From Lewinellaceae bacterium (GTDB taxonomy: Bacteria; Bacteroidota; Bacteroidia; Chitinophagales; Saprospiraceae): 64,000 nucleotides of DNA. This document shows, piece after piece, positions 51,798 through 60,839 of the stretch (positions are counted from its first letter, which is position 1; each line of letters starts with the position of its first letter). The position numbers and the translations under genes were made by a program. The stretch covers positions 744,001-808,000 of the forward strand of contig JACJXW010000006.1 of assembly GCA_020636405.1 (NCBI GenBank), in the 5' to 3' direction. The notes under the pieces were generated by a model. It was not told the DNA's origin and ran no database searches. It worked only from the letters and a program-made list of their open reading frames with translations.

Positions 51798-52718
51798 ATG
51801 AGCATAATCGTTTACCGCCTTTTCCGGAAAAAGCGCACGTACTTTTCTATTGCAGCCCTGCTGTTCTTTCTCTATGCCTATGACTTTATGGAGATGCGGA
51901 TCAGCAGTGAAACCTTCCGCCAGATCCTCTCCGAGAACCCGTTCGGGTATGAAGCTAAGTTTGATTTTTATGAATTCGACGGGCGCAAGGTCCGTTATCT
52001 GGAGATCGGCAATGATTCTCTTCCCCTGATCGTGTTTATCCATGGGGCGCCGAGTTCTTCTTCGTTCTGGAAAGGCTTCCTGCGGGACAGCTCTCTGCTG
52101 GCGCACGCCAAGTTGATGGCGGTCGACCGGCCGGGGTATGGCTATTCGGGTTACGGGGAACCGGAAGTGTCGGTGAAAAAACAGGCTGAACTCATCGCCG
52201 GCATCATCAAAGAAAAACGGGGGCGCCATCCGGCAGTTATTCTTCACGGCTCGAGCTATGGGGGAACAGTAGCGGCCCGTATCGCTATGGACTTCCCCAA
52301 ACTGGTGGACGGCCTGCTGCTGCAGTCGGCTTCTGTGGCGCCGGGGGAGGAAAAAACCTATGACTTTTCCTACATCACAGAATATTCTCCTCTCCGTTGG
52401 TTGCTTCCGGGTTCCATCCACGTGGCCAACCAGGAGAAATTGTCTCATCAGGTTCAGCTGGATTCCATGGTCAACTTTTGGGGGCGCATCCGCGCTGCCG
52501 CGATCGTGCTGCACGGCGATGCCGACGGGCTGATCTATCCTCAAAATGCCCTGTACGCCAAAGAGCGGCTGGTCAATGCCTCTTACCTGGAAGTTCAGAT
52601 GCTCAGTGGCGGCAAGCACGACCTGCTCTGGACCCAACGCGGCCTGCTGGAGGCTTCCCTGGAAAAGTTGTTGCAATTGACGGCCGGCAAGATACAGTAT
52701 TCAGACGGCCTGCAGTGA
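51798..52718 (+). CDS. Alpha/beta-hydrolase, membrane-anchored
   Basis: 306 aa. One N-terminal hydrophobic segment (residues 14-27) likely anchors it. Hydrolase core: VFIHGAPSSSSFWKGF (HG oxyanion) near residue 79, DRPGYGYSGYG near 110, nucleophile elbow HGSSYGG near 152, acid in LHGDADGLIYP near 238, base His in GGKHDLLW near 274. Ester or lipid hydrolase of unknown substrate. Convergent with the next gene, 12 bp apart. Confidence 0.88.
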   Translation: MSIIVYRLFRKKRTYFSIAALLFFLYAYDFMEMRISSETFRQILSENPFGYEAKFDFYEFDGRKVRYLEIGNDSLPLIVFIHGAPSSSSFWKGFLRDSSLLAHAKLMAVDRPGYGYSGYGEPEVSVKKQAELIAGIIKEKRGRHPAVILHGSSYGGTVAARIAMDFPKLVDGLLLQSASVAPGEEKTYDFSYITEYSPLRWLLPGSIHVANQEKLSHQVQLDSMVNFWGRIRAAAIVLHGDADGLIYPQNALYAKERLVNASYLEVQMLSGGKHDLLWTQRGLLEASLEKLLQLTAGKIQYSDGLQ

Positions 52719-52730
52719 TAAATCATATGC

Positions 52731-55070
52731 TTACTGTTTGAACAAGGCCAGCGTCTGGCTGAATGCCGATCCCCGTATGCGGGCCAGGTAGTATCCCGGA
52801 GGTAGTCTTTCCAGGCTCAGGCTGTAATTCCGGTTCAACATTCCCTTCTCTTTCAATAGAAGTGTTCCATCGGCGGCAAATACCTCGATGGTAAAGTCCT
52901 GGTTCAACAGCACGGCCGGGAAGTCAAAAAACACTTGTCCGGTAGTAGGGTTAGGGTAAGAGGTAAAGGTAGCGTGTCCGTGTTCTCCATTCCGGGGAAT
53001 AGTGTTGACTTCGTCAACAAATTCGTAATGGTAAACGCCAGTGGGGGTGCTCAGGAACAGGTCGCTTCTCTGGTCGTTATCTACGTCCGAAATAATGGCG
53101 TCGCGGGGCAAAAAGGCGGATACCTCGAAGCTCGCCAGTTCCTCCAGGGTTTCTGCACTGCGCACCGATAGCTGGCAACCGTCCGTCATCAGGATTTCCG
53201 GGAGGGCATCTCCGAGGAGGTTGCCGACGGCCATGGCGGTGTTGTTGTAGTTTTTGAAAAACGGCGTTTCCCGTTCTACCGCTCCGGTTTGCCCGTCGAG
53301 GACAAAGAGCCTTCCGGGGCTGGAGAAGGCGACGGCCTTCATATTTCCATCCAGGCCAAGGTCTGCAATGACAATGTTGCCGATGTAGAAATTCCCCGGG
53401 ATGTGGCTTACCCATTCCAGTTCGAAGGAAACGCCGTCGTAAGCTCTTATGGTTCCCTCGTCATCGAAGAGGATCTCGGGTTGAGGGTCTGCATCACAGT
53501 TGCCGGCCCTGAGGTTATTCCTTTCCGTGAGCAGAATACCTGTACTGTAACTCGATTCGGCATACCCCGGGCCTTCATATCTGTAAACTTTGAGCAAAGT
53601 ATCGTATCTGGGCAGAACCAGCACCTCCGCTATGCCATCCTGGTCGAGGTCGGCTACCTGTACGCTGGAAAGCTGGCCGGTTTGCTGTTGCCAAAGCAAC
53701 TCGCCGGTAGTCGCCCGGAATATTTTCAGGTGGCTCTGGGTGTGGGTTATTAGGTCTACTTCCGTCGTAAGCCTGGTTTTACCCAGCACAAAGGTGCGGT
53801 AGCCCGATACTTCGAGGGTATCAAGCAGGGCCTCAAACTCCAGGAGATGGCTGGTGGCGGAGAAGATCCTCATGTTGAGCGCCAGGCGGTTTTGTTCATC
53901 CACTTCGTTGGCCAGTTGAACGATTTCTTTGATGCCGTCGGCGTCGATATCTTCCAGCGCGAGGTTGATTTGGGTATAGAGGTCCCGGCTTTGATATTCC
54001 ACCTCCAGGGACGAAGGGTCGACTATACGGATCCCTGAAGCGTAAGCTCCGAAACCGAAGACGATCTTGATGCCTGGTTCCTGGCCATAGTTGCCTACTT
54101 CAATGTTATAAACATACCCAGGGTTTTCAATTTCCCAAATGAGTTGGCCGCTCAGCGGATCAAAACAATACAAAATTTTATCCCAGCCTCCGATCAGCAG
54201 CTCTTGGGAGCCATTACCGTCCAAGTCGGCAACCTTTAAGCCATAGGGGTAATTTTCATCAATGTCGAATTCGTCGAGCAGGGTATGTTCCACAGCGTTA
54301 AAAATAAAAACCTTCTCGTCCCAGGAGGAGACGATCTCCCGCGCGCCGTCCCCATCGAGGTCGGCGATGTCGAATTTTCCGAAGGGATAAGGGTGCCTCC
54401 ATAATTCCGAAAAGTCTCGCCCATCAAAAACGTGAGAGGGGTTGCCGGAAACTTCAGAAGTTTGTATGATCTCCAGGAATCCGTCGCCGTCGAGGTCCAC
54501 CATTTCGATCTGTGCCACATCAACAATGGGCTTCTGCGCCTGCCAGGAAAGGCTGTTATTGGCGAGCTCATAAATGCTGAATGTACCTGTGGATGAAAAT
54601 CCCGAGGAAGGCCCAACTGCGATTTCCAGGATGCCGTCATTATCGGTATCACCAGCGGCGATGGCGCCAGGTTGTAAAATGGATGTGGCGCCTATTACCT
54701 GTTCCGACGAGGCCCCACCCTCATAGTCCACGAGAAATACTGTTCCTGAGTTATTGATCACGAAGATCTCGGCGTCTCCATCTCCATCGCTATCGGCGAG
54801 CGCAAAGCTGCGGATGAAATTATCAAAACAGGCAAATTCCTTTTTCTGGTAGCCTTCCTGGCCTGGGGTGAACTCCAGAATATAAATGGCATTTCTTTCA
54901 TCTCCGGTAAAGATCAACTCTTCGGTTCCATTGCCATCGAGGTCCGCCGATTTTAGGCCGGTTTCTCCAGCTTTTGCGCCAAAATCACTGAACTGCCAGA
55001 TTGAATTTACTTGTTGAGCCCAAAGATTGGTGGCAATGCATAAAGCAAGTAGCGTTACAAACATTTTCAT
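52731..55070 (-). CDS. FG-GAP/VCBS-repeat protein with T9SS sorting domain
   Basis: 779 aa. Signal peptide (1-18, LWAQ) and more than ten repeats of the DLDGDG or DSDGDGDAE calcium-binding FG-GAP type (for example LADSDGDGDAEIFVIN, MVDLDGDGFLEIIQ), forming a beta-propeller. The final 80 residues hold the Por-secretion C-terminal sorting domain: TFTSYPNPTTGQVFFDF and LPPGYYLARIRG..ALFKQ. Secreted to the cell surface by the type IX system. Probably adhesion or polysaccharide binding; exact role unknown. Confidence 0.92.
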   Translation of the reverse strand: MKMFVTLLALCIATNLWAQQVNSIWQFSDFGAKAGETGLKSADLDGNGTEELIFTGDERNAIYILEFTPGQEGYQKKEFACFDNFIRSFALADSDGDGDAEIFVINNSGTVFLVDYEGGASSEQVIGATSILQPGAIAAGDTDNDGILEIAVGPSSGFSSTGTFSIYELANNSLSWQAQKPIVDVAQIEMVDLDGDGFLEIIQTSEVSGNPSHVFDGRDFSELWRHPYPFGKFDIADLDGDGAREIVSSWDEKVFIFNAVEHTLLDEFDIDENYPYGLKVADLDGNGSQELLIGGWDKILYCFDPLSGQLIWEIENPGYVYNIEVGNYGQEPGIKIVFGFGAYASGIRIVDPSSLEVEYQSRDLYTQINLALEDIDADGIKEIVQLANEVDEQNRLALNMRIFSATSHLLEFEALLDTLEVSGYRTFVLGKTRLTTEVDLITHTQSHLKIFRATTGELLWQQQTGQLSSVQVADLDQDGIAEVLVLPRYDTLLKVYRYEGPGYAESSYSTGILLTERNNLRAGNCDADPQPEILFDDEGTIRAYDGVSFELEWVSHIPGNFYIGNIVIADLGLDGNMKAVAFSSPGRLFVLDGQTGAVERETPFFKNYNNTAMAVGNLLGDALPEILMTDGCQLSVRSAETLEELASFEVSAFLPRDAIISDVDNDQRSDLFLSTPTGVYHYEFVDEVNTIPRNGEHGHATFTSYPNPTTGQVFFDFPAVLLNQDFTIEVFAADGTLLLKEKGMLNRNYSLSLERLPPGYYLARIRGSAFSQTLALFKQ

Positions 55071-55230
55071 AAGGAGCGCGATTTAGTATACTGAAATTGA
55101 AAGGATGCAGGCCAGTAAAATAAGATTTTTTGGCGAGATTTATTAGTTTTGGTTGTGCCGAAAAATGGCCGATATTCTTTTTATTCTCCGCTCCCCGCTT
55201 GCCGGAGAAAAACCAACAATTCCCTCGCCA

Positions 55231-55902
55231 ATGAGCAACGTCAAGATTGAAGAGAGCTGGAAAGAGGCCCTCAAAAGCGAATTCGAACAGCCTTATTTTC
55301 AGGCGCTGACAGCCTTCATCCGCAAGGAGATACAGAATGGCAAAACGATCTACCCGCCCGGGCCGCTTATCTTCAACGCCTTCAATATGACGCCTTTCGA
55401 TAAAGTAAAGGTGGTGATCCTGGGGCAGGACCCCTACCACAATCCCGGGGAGGCCATGGGGCTTTCCTTCTCCGTGCCGAAGGGCGTACGCATACCGCCT
55501 TCTCTTCAGAATATATACAAGGAGTTGAAAGAAGATGTAGGATTTTCCATTCCCAACCATGGCGACCTGACTCCATGGGCGGAACAGGGCGTTTTCCTGC
55601 TCAACGCTATGCTTACGGTCGAACGCAACCAGCCGCGTTCGCACCAAAAGGCCGGATGGCAAACTTTTACCGATGCCGTCATCCGCCGCTTGTCCGATCA
55701 TCGGGAGGGATTGGTGTTTATGCTGTGGGGCGGCTTCGCCCGGCAGAAAAAACAACTCATCGACAGCAACAAGCACCTGGTGCTGGAAGCCGCGCACCCT
55801 TCGCCCCTGGCCGGCGGGGCATTCTTCGGCTCGCGCCATTTTTCGAAAGCAAATGATTACCTCAGGAAGCAGGGCAAGGAACCGGTGGATTGGAGCCTTT
55901 AG
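55231..55902 (+). CDS. ung: Uracil-DNA glycosylase (family 1)
   Basis: 223 aa from ATG 55231 (MSNVKIEESWK). Removes uracil from DNA in base-excision repair. Motif A GQDPYHNPGEAMGLSFSVP near residue 64, with the catalytic Asp, and motif B HPSPLAGGAFFG near 188, with the catalytic His. Length is typical. An ORF start 26 codons earlier would add an unsupported leader. A TAGTTTTG element (55144-55151) may be its -7 promoter box. Ends just before an inverted heptamer repeat. Confidence 0.95.
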   Translation: MSNVKIEESWKEALKSEFEQPYFQALTAFIRKEIQNGKTIYPPGPLIFNAFNMTPFDKVKVVILGQDPYHNPGEAMGLSFSVPKGVRIPPSLQNIYKELKEDVGFSIPNHGDLTPWAEQGVFLLNAMLTVERNQPRSHQKAGWQTFTDAVIRRLSDHREGLVFMLWGGFARQKKQLIDSNKHLVLEAAHPSPLAGGAFFGSRHFSKANDYLRKQGKEPVDWSL

Positions 55903-55903
55903 C

Positions 55904-55968
55904 GAAGTCGGAAATGCGAAGTCGGAAGTCGGAAGGTTTTTTCGCGCAAACTTCGCACTTCCGACTTC
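55904..55968. repeat. Inverted heptamer array between convergent genes
   Basis: Left arm GAAGTCGGAAATGCGAAG (55904-55921) and right arm (55951-55968) are inverted repeats with one mismatch over 18 bp; the left side continues with more GAAGTCG heptamers, phased at 7 bp. Six T follow in the loop. It stands between ung (+) and ilvN (-), where a bidirectional terminator is expected. Confidence 0.75.
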
Positions 55969-55969
55969 C

Positions 55970-56506
55970 CTACACCGCTTCTTCCTCCAGCGACTTCAAA
56001 TACCTATTCAGCCGCTCCATCGGCTTGACGATAGCGATCCGTCCGGAGCGAACGAACTCGTAAATGCCGATCTTTTCCAATTCTTTGAAGAAGGCTTCGG
56101 TTTCCCGCTCATGGCCGGTTTTTTCCAGGACGATATACTCCGGCTCGATCTCGAGTACCCGGGCGTTGTGGGAGCGGATGAGCTTTTCCACACTGGTGGA
56201 GTTGGAAAAGATGTGGGTAGGCACCTTGTACAGGGCCAGCTCCTGGTAGACGATCTCCTCGGGTTCGTAATAAAAGGCCTTGAGCACGTCGACCTGCTTT
56301 TCCAACTGGGCCACCAGCTTCTTGACCATTATCTCGTCGACGTGGGCCACGATGGTGAACCGGTGAATGCCGGGCATCGAAGACCGGCTGGTGGTCAGGC
56401 TCTCGACATTGATATGCCGGCGGCTGAAAACGGAAACGACCCGTGACAGCAAACCCGCCTGGTTTTCCGTGAATACGATGATGGTATAGTATTTTTTCTC
56501 TTCCAT
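55970..56506 (-). CDS. ilvN: Acetolactate synthase, regulatory small subunit
   Basis: 178 aa from ATG 56506 (MEEKKYYTIIVFTENQAGLLSRVVSVFSRRHINVESL). The ACT domain (residues 6-80, with NQAGLLSRV and GIHRFTI) binds valine in known enzymes and gives feedback control; the C-terminal ALS_ss_C domain follows. An in-frame start 12 codons earlier is less likely. It is the last gene of the leftward ilvD-ilvB-ilvN unit, but is separated from ilvB by a 271-bp gap that carries a large octamer array. Confidence 0.92.
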   Translation of the reverse strand: MEEKKYYTIIVFTENQAGLLSRVVSVFSRRHINVESLTTSRSSMPGIHRFTIVAHVDEIMVKKLVAQLEKQVDVLKAFYYEPEEIVYQELALYKVPTHIFSNSTSVEKLIRSHNARVLEIEPEYIVLEKTGHERETEAFFKELEKIGIYEFVRSGRIAIVKPMERLNRYLKSLEEEAV

Positions 56507-56558
56507 TTTTTTTCTCTTTTCCTTGTTCAACCCATTTGCCATTCAAATGGCCCAACAA

Positions 56559-56774
56559 CAATCCAACAATCTAGCAATCCAACAATCTAGCAATCCAACA
56601 ATCCAGCAATCCAGCAATCCAACAATCCAGCAATCCAACAATCCAGCAATCCAGCAATCCAACAATCCAGCAATCCAACAATCCAGCAATCCAGCAATCC
56701 AACAATCCAACAATCCAGCAATCCAACAATCCAACAATCCAGCAATCCAACAATCTAGCAATCCAACAATCCAC
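56559..56774. repeat. Large octamer array CAATCYAR between ilvB and ilvN
   Basis: Twenty-seven exactly phased 8-bp units, mainly CAATCCAA and CAATCCAG with a few CAATCTAG, total 216 bp. Transcribed as GGATTGyT-type words in the ilv direction. It ends 3 bp before the ilvB stop and fills almost the whole gap. Read in frame it gives LLDCWIAG repeats on the minus strand, an open but non-coding-looking reading frame. Confidence 0.92.
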
Positions 56775-56777
56775 CCC

Positions 56778-58523
56778 TCACTCCAGCACAATCTCATCCA
56801 CCGCTGCTCCACTCTGGACCATGGGGAATACGTTTTCTTCCTTTTCGACGCGGATGTGCAAAAGGTACGGCCCGTCATGGGCGAGCATTTCGGCGATGGC
56901 CCCTTTGAGCTCCTCCGGCTTTTCAATGGTTTTACCGGCCACTCCGAACCCTTCGGCGATCTTGACAAAATCCGGGTTTTTCAATTCCACGGAAGAATAG
57001 CGGCGGTCGAAGAAGAGTTGTTGCCACTGGCGCACCATTCCGAGGTAATTGTTGTCCAGCAGAACGATCTTCACCCCTACGTGCCACTGCGCGCACAGGC
57101 CGAGTTCCTGAATGGTCATCTGGAACCCGCCATCTCCTACAAAAGCGATGACCTCTTTATCCGGGTAGGCCAACTTGGCGCCGAAGGCGGCGGGCATTCC
57201 ATAGCCCATAGTGCCGGCCCCTCCCGAGGAGACCCACTGGTTGGTACTCTTGTATTCGTAATAGCGGGCGGCAGCCATCTGGTGTTGGCCGACGTCGGTG
57301 GCAACAATGGCCATACCCTGCGTCTGGTTGGAGACCTCCCGTACCGCCATGCCCATTTTGATGTGCCCTTCGGGGCTGGGGTTGAGGTCTTTTTTGATGA
57401 CTTTCTCGTATTCAATTTCATCCATCGCTTTGAACCGGGCGACCCATTCCGGATAGGACTTTTCCCTGACCAGGGGCAGGAGCCGCTGCAGGGCTAGTTT
57501 CGCATCGGAAAGAATGGGCACATGGGCATGGACATTCTTATTGATCTCCGACTGGTCGATCTCGATGTGGATGACTTTGGCCTGTTTGGCATATTTCTCC
57601 AGGTTGCCGGTCACCCGGTCATCGAAACGCATCCCGATGGCGATCAGGACGTCGCACCGGTTTTGCATGACGTTGGGGGCATAATTGCCGTGCATGCCCA
57701 GCATGCCCATATGCAACGGATGATCGGAAGGAATGGTGGACAAGCCGTGAATAGTGCAGGCCAGCGGAATGCCCGTTTTTTCCACAAATACCCGGAAATC
57801 TTCCTGCGCATGGGCGATCTGAATGCCGTGGCCGGCCAGGATAAGCGGCTGTTTTGCATTGTTGATCAGGCCGGCAGCTTCCTGCAGTGCTTCGGGGTCC
57901 GGTTTAGGGAAGGGGGTGTAGGAGCGGATGAACGGCTTGGGCCGGTATTCAAAATCCAGTTCTTCCAACTGGGCATTTTTGGTAATGTCAATGACCACCG
58001 GGCCCGGCCGTCCGGAATTGGCTACGAAGAAAGCTTTTGCAAACACTTCGGGGATCTCCTCCGCCCGGGTGATCTGATAATTCCACTTGGTAACCGGCAT
58101 GGTACAGTTGAGGACATCGGTCTCCTGGAAGGCATCAGAACCGAGCAGCTTGTAAAATACCTGTCCGGTGATGCACACCAGCGGGGTGGAATCCAGGATG
58201 GCGTCGCCCAGGCCAGTGACCAGGTTCATGGCTCCCGGGCCGGAGGTGGCCATACAAACGCCGGTTTTCCGGGTGACGCGGGCATACCCTTCAGCGGCGT
58301 GAACGGCCCCCTGTTCGTGGCGGGGCAAAATATGGCGTAGCCGGTCCTGGTAGTGGTAAAGGGCATCATATACCGGCATAATGGCGCCGCCGGGATAGCC
58401 GAATATGGTGTCCACGCCTTCTTCTAGCAGGCAGCGAAGCACCGCCTCAGCGCCTGTCATCCTTTCTTTTGTTTTGGCGGTGGCCACCGCCTGGCCCGTA
58501 TGCTGCTGATTGTCCTGTTTCAT
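56778..58523 (-). CDS. ilvB: Acetolactate synthase, catalytic large subunit
   Basis: 581 aa. Makes acetolactate or acetohydroxybutyrate in the valine, leucine and isoleucine pathway. Seen: GAEAVLRCLLEEGVDTIFGYPGGAIMPVYDAL, PRHEQGAVHAAEGYAR with the catalytic Glu near residue 70, SGPGAMNLVTGL, FAD region RFDDRVTGN, and the thiamine motif GDGGFQMTIQELGLCAQW..DNNYLGMVRQWQ near 470-510. Cytoplasmic. Starts 32 bp after the ilvD stop on the same strand. Confidence 0.95.
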   Translation of the reverse strand: MKQDNQQHTGQAVATAKTKERMTGAEAVLRCLLEEGVDTIFGYPGGAIMPVYDALYHYQDRLRHILPRHEQGAVHAAEGYARVTRKTGVCMATSGPGAMNLVTGLGDAILDSTPLVCITGQVFYKLLGSDAFQETDVLNCTMPVTKWNYQITRAEEIPEVFAKAFFVANSGRPGPVVIDITKNAQLEELDFEYRPKPFIRSYTPFPKPDPEALQEAAGLINNAKQPLILAGHGIQIAHAQEDFRVFVEKTGIPLACTIHGLSTIPSDHPLHMGMLGMHGNYAPNVMQNRCDVLIAIGMRFDDRVTGNLEKYAKQAKVIHIEIDQSEINKNVHAHVPILSDAKLALQRLLPLVREKSYPEWVARFKAMDEIEYEKVIKKDLNPSPEGHIKMGMAVREVSNQTQGMAIVATDVGQHQMAAARYYEYKSTNQWVSSGGAGTMGYGMPAAFGAKLAYPDKEVIAFVGDGGFQMTIQELGLCAQWHVGVKIVLLDNNYLGMVRQWQQLFFDRRYSSVELKNPDFVKIAEGFGVAGKTIEKPEELKGAIAEMLAHDGPYLLHIRVEKEENVFPMVQSGAAVDEIVLE

Positions 58524-58555
58524 GATCCTATGCTTGCTGAGTTAATAATTAATCT

Positions 58556-60301
58556 TCATTCCTTTCCTTCAAATCGAAGAAATTCCTCCCCCCTCGGGGG
58601 AGGTGCCGAAGGCGGAGGGGGCTCATCCGTCACGCACCCTTCACTTGCGGAGGAAACCGTTAGGGCGTACTTCCGCAACAGCCCGGTCTGGGCCCTCAGT
58701 GCTGGGGTCTGCCAGTACCTGCGCCGTTCCGCGATCTCCGCATCACTCAGGTGAGCGGTAAGGGTATTGTTCACGGCATCGATGGTGATCTGATCGCCGT
58801 TGCGCAGCAGGCCGATCAGGCCGCCGTCCTGGGCTTCGGGAGTGATATGCCCGACGACGAAGCCATGAGTGCCGCCCGAGAAACGCCCGTCGGTGATCAG
58901 GGCGACTTTCTTGCCCAACCCTTCGCCCATGATCGCGGAGGTAGGTTTGAGCATTTCCGGCATGCCGGGAGCGCCCCGTGGGCCGCAATAGCGGATAACG
59001 ATCACTTCCCCGGCCTGGACTTCCTTGTTGCCAATTGCGGCGTTGGCGGCGTCCTCTCCGTCGAATACCCGGGCCTTGCCGGAGAATACTTCTCCTTCCT
59101 TGCCGGTTATTTTGGCGACAGCGCCCTGCTCGGCCAGGTTGCCGTACAATATCTGAATGTGGCCGGTGGCTTTGATCGGGTCGTCAAAAGGCCGAACGAC
59201 GTCCTGCCCTTCTTTCAGTCCGTTTACTTCCGCCAGGTTTTCGGCCAGTGTTTTCCCGGTAACCGTCAGGCAATCCCCGTGCAGGTAACCGGCTTCCAGC
59301 AGTAATTTCATAACTGCCGGCACGCCGCCTGCATTGTAGAGGTCTTCCATGACGTAGCGCCCACTGGGCTTGAGGTCCGCCAGGAATGGAGTCTTATCCG
59401 TAATGCGCTGGAAATCGTCAATGGTTAGCGGGACGCCAACGGATTTGGCGATGGCGATCATATGCAGGACCGCATTGGTGCTGCCACCCAGGACGGTGAT
59501 CACGGTGAGGGCATTTTCGAACGCCTCGCGGGCCATGATGTCCCTCGGTTTGATGTCCTTTTCCAGTAAGTGGCGGATAGCAGCTCCAACCCGCATCGTA
59601 TCGGTTACTTTTTCCGGTGTATTGGCAGGGTAGGAAGAGTTGAACGGCAGGCTCATTCCCAGGGCTTCAATGGCCGACGCCATGGTGTTGGCGGTGTACA
59701 TACCGCCACAGGCGCCAGCGCCGGGGCATGCGTTCCGGACAATGCCCTTGAAATCCTTTTCTTCGAGTTGGCCGGCGATCCGTTGCCCAAGGGCCTCGAA
59801 CGCGGAAACGATATCAAGGTCTTTGCCGCCGTACCGTCCCGGGCTGATGGTGCCCCCATAGACCAGTATGGCAGGGCGGTTGAGCCGCCCCAGTGCCATC
59901 ATGGCGCCCGGCATATTCTTGTCGCAACCCACGACCGCCGCAATAGCGTCGTACCATTGGGCAGAGGCAACCGTCTCGATAGAGTCGGCAATGATATCGC
60001 GGGAGGGCAGGGAATACCGCATGCCGCTGGTCCCCATAGACATACCGTCGCTAACGCCGATGGTATGGAAGATCAGGCCGATCAACCCGGCATCGTATAC
60101 GCCTTGCTTGACCTGGCTCGCCAGCCCGTTGAGGTGCATGTTGCAAGTGTTGCCTTCCCAGCCGGTGCTGACAATGCCCACCTGGGCTTTTTTCATATCT
60201 TCCTCCGACAGGCCAACGCCATAAAGCATGGCCTGGGCCCCGGGTAGCGTGTCGTCCTGGGTGATCCGTTTACTGTATTTGTTCAACTCTGATCCTGACA
60301 T
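58556..60301 (-). CDS. ilvD: Dihydroxy-acid dehydratase, with unusual C-terminal tail
   Basis: 581 aa from ATG 60301 (MSGSELNKYSKRITQ); an earlier in-frame ATG lies upstream of the -7 element and is rejected. Dehydrates dihydroxy acids in branched-chain amino-acid synthesis, using an Fe-S cluster: GCDKNMPGAMMALGRLN near residue 100, CPGAGACGGMYTANTM near 170, and RFSGGTHGFVVGHITPEA with the active Ser near 500. The family normally ends near VSSASxGCVTD; here 21 Pro/Gly/Glu-rich residues follow, encoded by a palindromic GC-rich repeat (58585-58624). Confidence 0.93.
   Translation of the reverse strand: MSGSELNKYSKRITQDDTLPGAQAMLYGVGLSEEDMKKAQVGIVSTGWEGNTCNMHLNGLASQVKQGVYDAGLIGLIFHTIGVSDGMSMGTSGMRYSLPSRDIIADSIETVASAQWYDAIAAVVGCDKNMPGAMMALGRLNRPAILVYGGTISPGRYGGKDLDIVSAFEALGQRIAGQLEEKDFKGIVRNACPGAGACGGMYTANTMASAIEALGMSLPFNSSYPANTPEKVTDTMRVGAAIRHLLEKDIKPRDIMAREAFENALTVITVLGGSTNAVLHMIAIAKSVGVPLTIDDFQRITDKTPFLADLKPSGRYVMEDLYNAGGVPAVMKLLLEAGYLHGDCLTVTGKTLAENLAEVNGLKEGQDVVRPFDDPIKATGHIQILYGNLAEQGAVAKITGKEGEVFSGKARVFDGEDAANAAIGNKEVQAGEVIVIRYCGPRGAPGMPEMLKPTSAIMGEGLGKKVALITDGRFSGGTHGFVVGHITPEAQDGGLIGLLRNGDQITIDAVNNTLTAHLSDAEIAERRRYWQTPALRAQTGLLRKYALTVSSASEGCVTDEPPPPSAPPPRGEEFLRFEGKE
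58585..58624. repeat. GC-rich palindromic repeat inside the 3' end of ilvD
   Basis: CCTCCCCC (58585-58592) and GGGGGAGG (58596-58603) form an 8-bp hairpin with a 3-nt loop, followed by GTGCCGAAGGCGGAGGGGG. This type of sequence is common as intergenic repeat in Bacteroidota. Here it is translated as the ilvD tail, in the position where the stop codon of the family would be. Confidence 0.7.
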
Positions 60302-60346
60302 GTCCTGGTAGTTTGTGTCGGTTCTGTTTTTTACGAATAAAGATTT

Positions 60347-60354
60347 CAAAAGTA
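60347..60354 (-). promoter_or_regulatory. -7 promoter element of the ilv unit
   Basis: TACTTTTG on the minus strand matches TAnnTTTG, 46 bp before the ilvD ATG. No -33 TTG at 19 nt. It argues against the longer ORF start at 60367. Confidence 0.5.
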
Positions 60355-60519
60355 AGAGGGGCTCCAAGCATTTGCGAATTAAAATACAATATTAATACGA
60401 TACTTAGCAAGGAGTGATTTGCTTTAATGTGTTGATGGACAGGTTTTTAGGCTATCCTATCTTACGATTACCGTAAAGGGGCGCCCTGGCCATTACTCCG
60501 GTAACCCTTTCAATATGCC

Positions 60520-60556
60520 AAAAAAAAAGCCGCTCTCCGGGGAGAACGGCTTTTTT
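60520..60556. terminator. Bidirectional terminator
   Basis: GCCGCTCTCC against GGAGAACGGC, 10 bp with one mismatch, flanked by A9 on the left and T6 on the right. No gene on either strand clearly ends here, so it may mark an unannotated transcript. Confidence 0.8.
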
Positions 60557-60839
60557 GCTGGATCTTTCATCTCGATCAACACCATTCTCCCGGCAGCGGT
60601 GGGGTAATGGTCACAACTACGGAAATGGTGTTGATAATATGGATGGAAGCGTAATACATTATGAATAATGTGTCCTGCAAGGTGTCCTTTTTTAGTCAAA
60701 ATGGCAAGGGGCGCCTTCGAGGAACCGGATAAAATACCGGGAATAGGGTAGGAGCCTCCCCCCATCCCCATAGCCGTCAGGTTTAGGAATTAACAATATG
60801 TAGAGGGCAGGAGGCTGCCTTTAAGCTGGCTAAAAATCA

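Noticed and set aside
56543..56968. 141-aa ORF with LLDCWIAG repeats, and its mirror ORF on the other strand
   Set aside because: It is the octamer array read in frame (8 bp times 3 gives an 8-residue repeat) and overlaps the 3' end of ilvB.
60493..60771. 92-aa ORF on the minus strand
   Set aside because: Runs through a strong intrinsic terminator and has no recognisable coding pattern.
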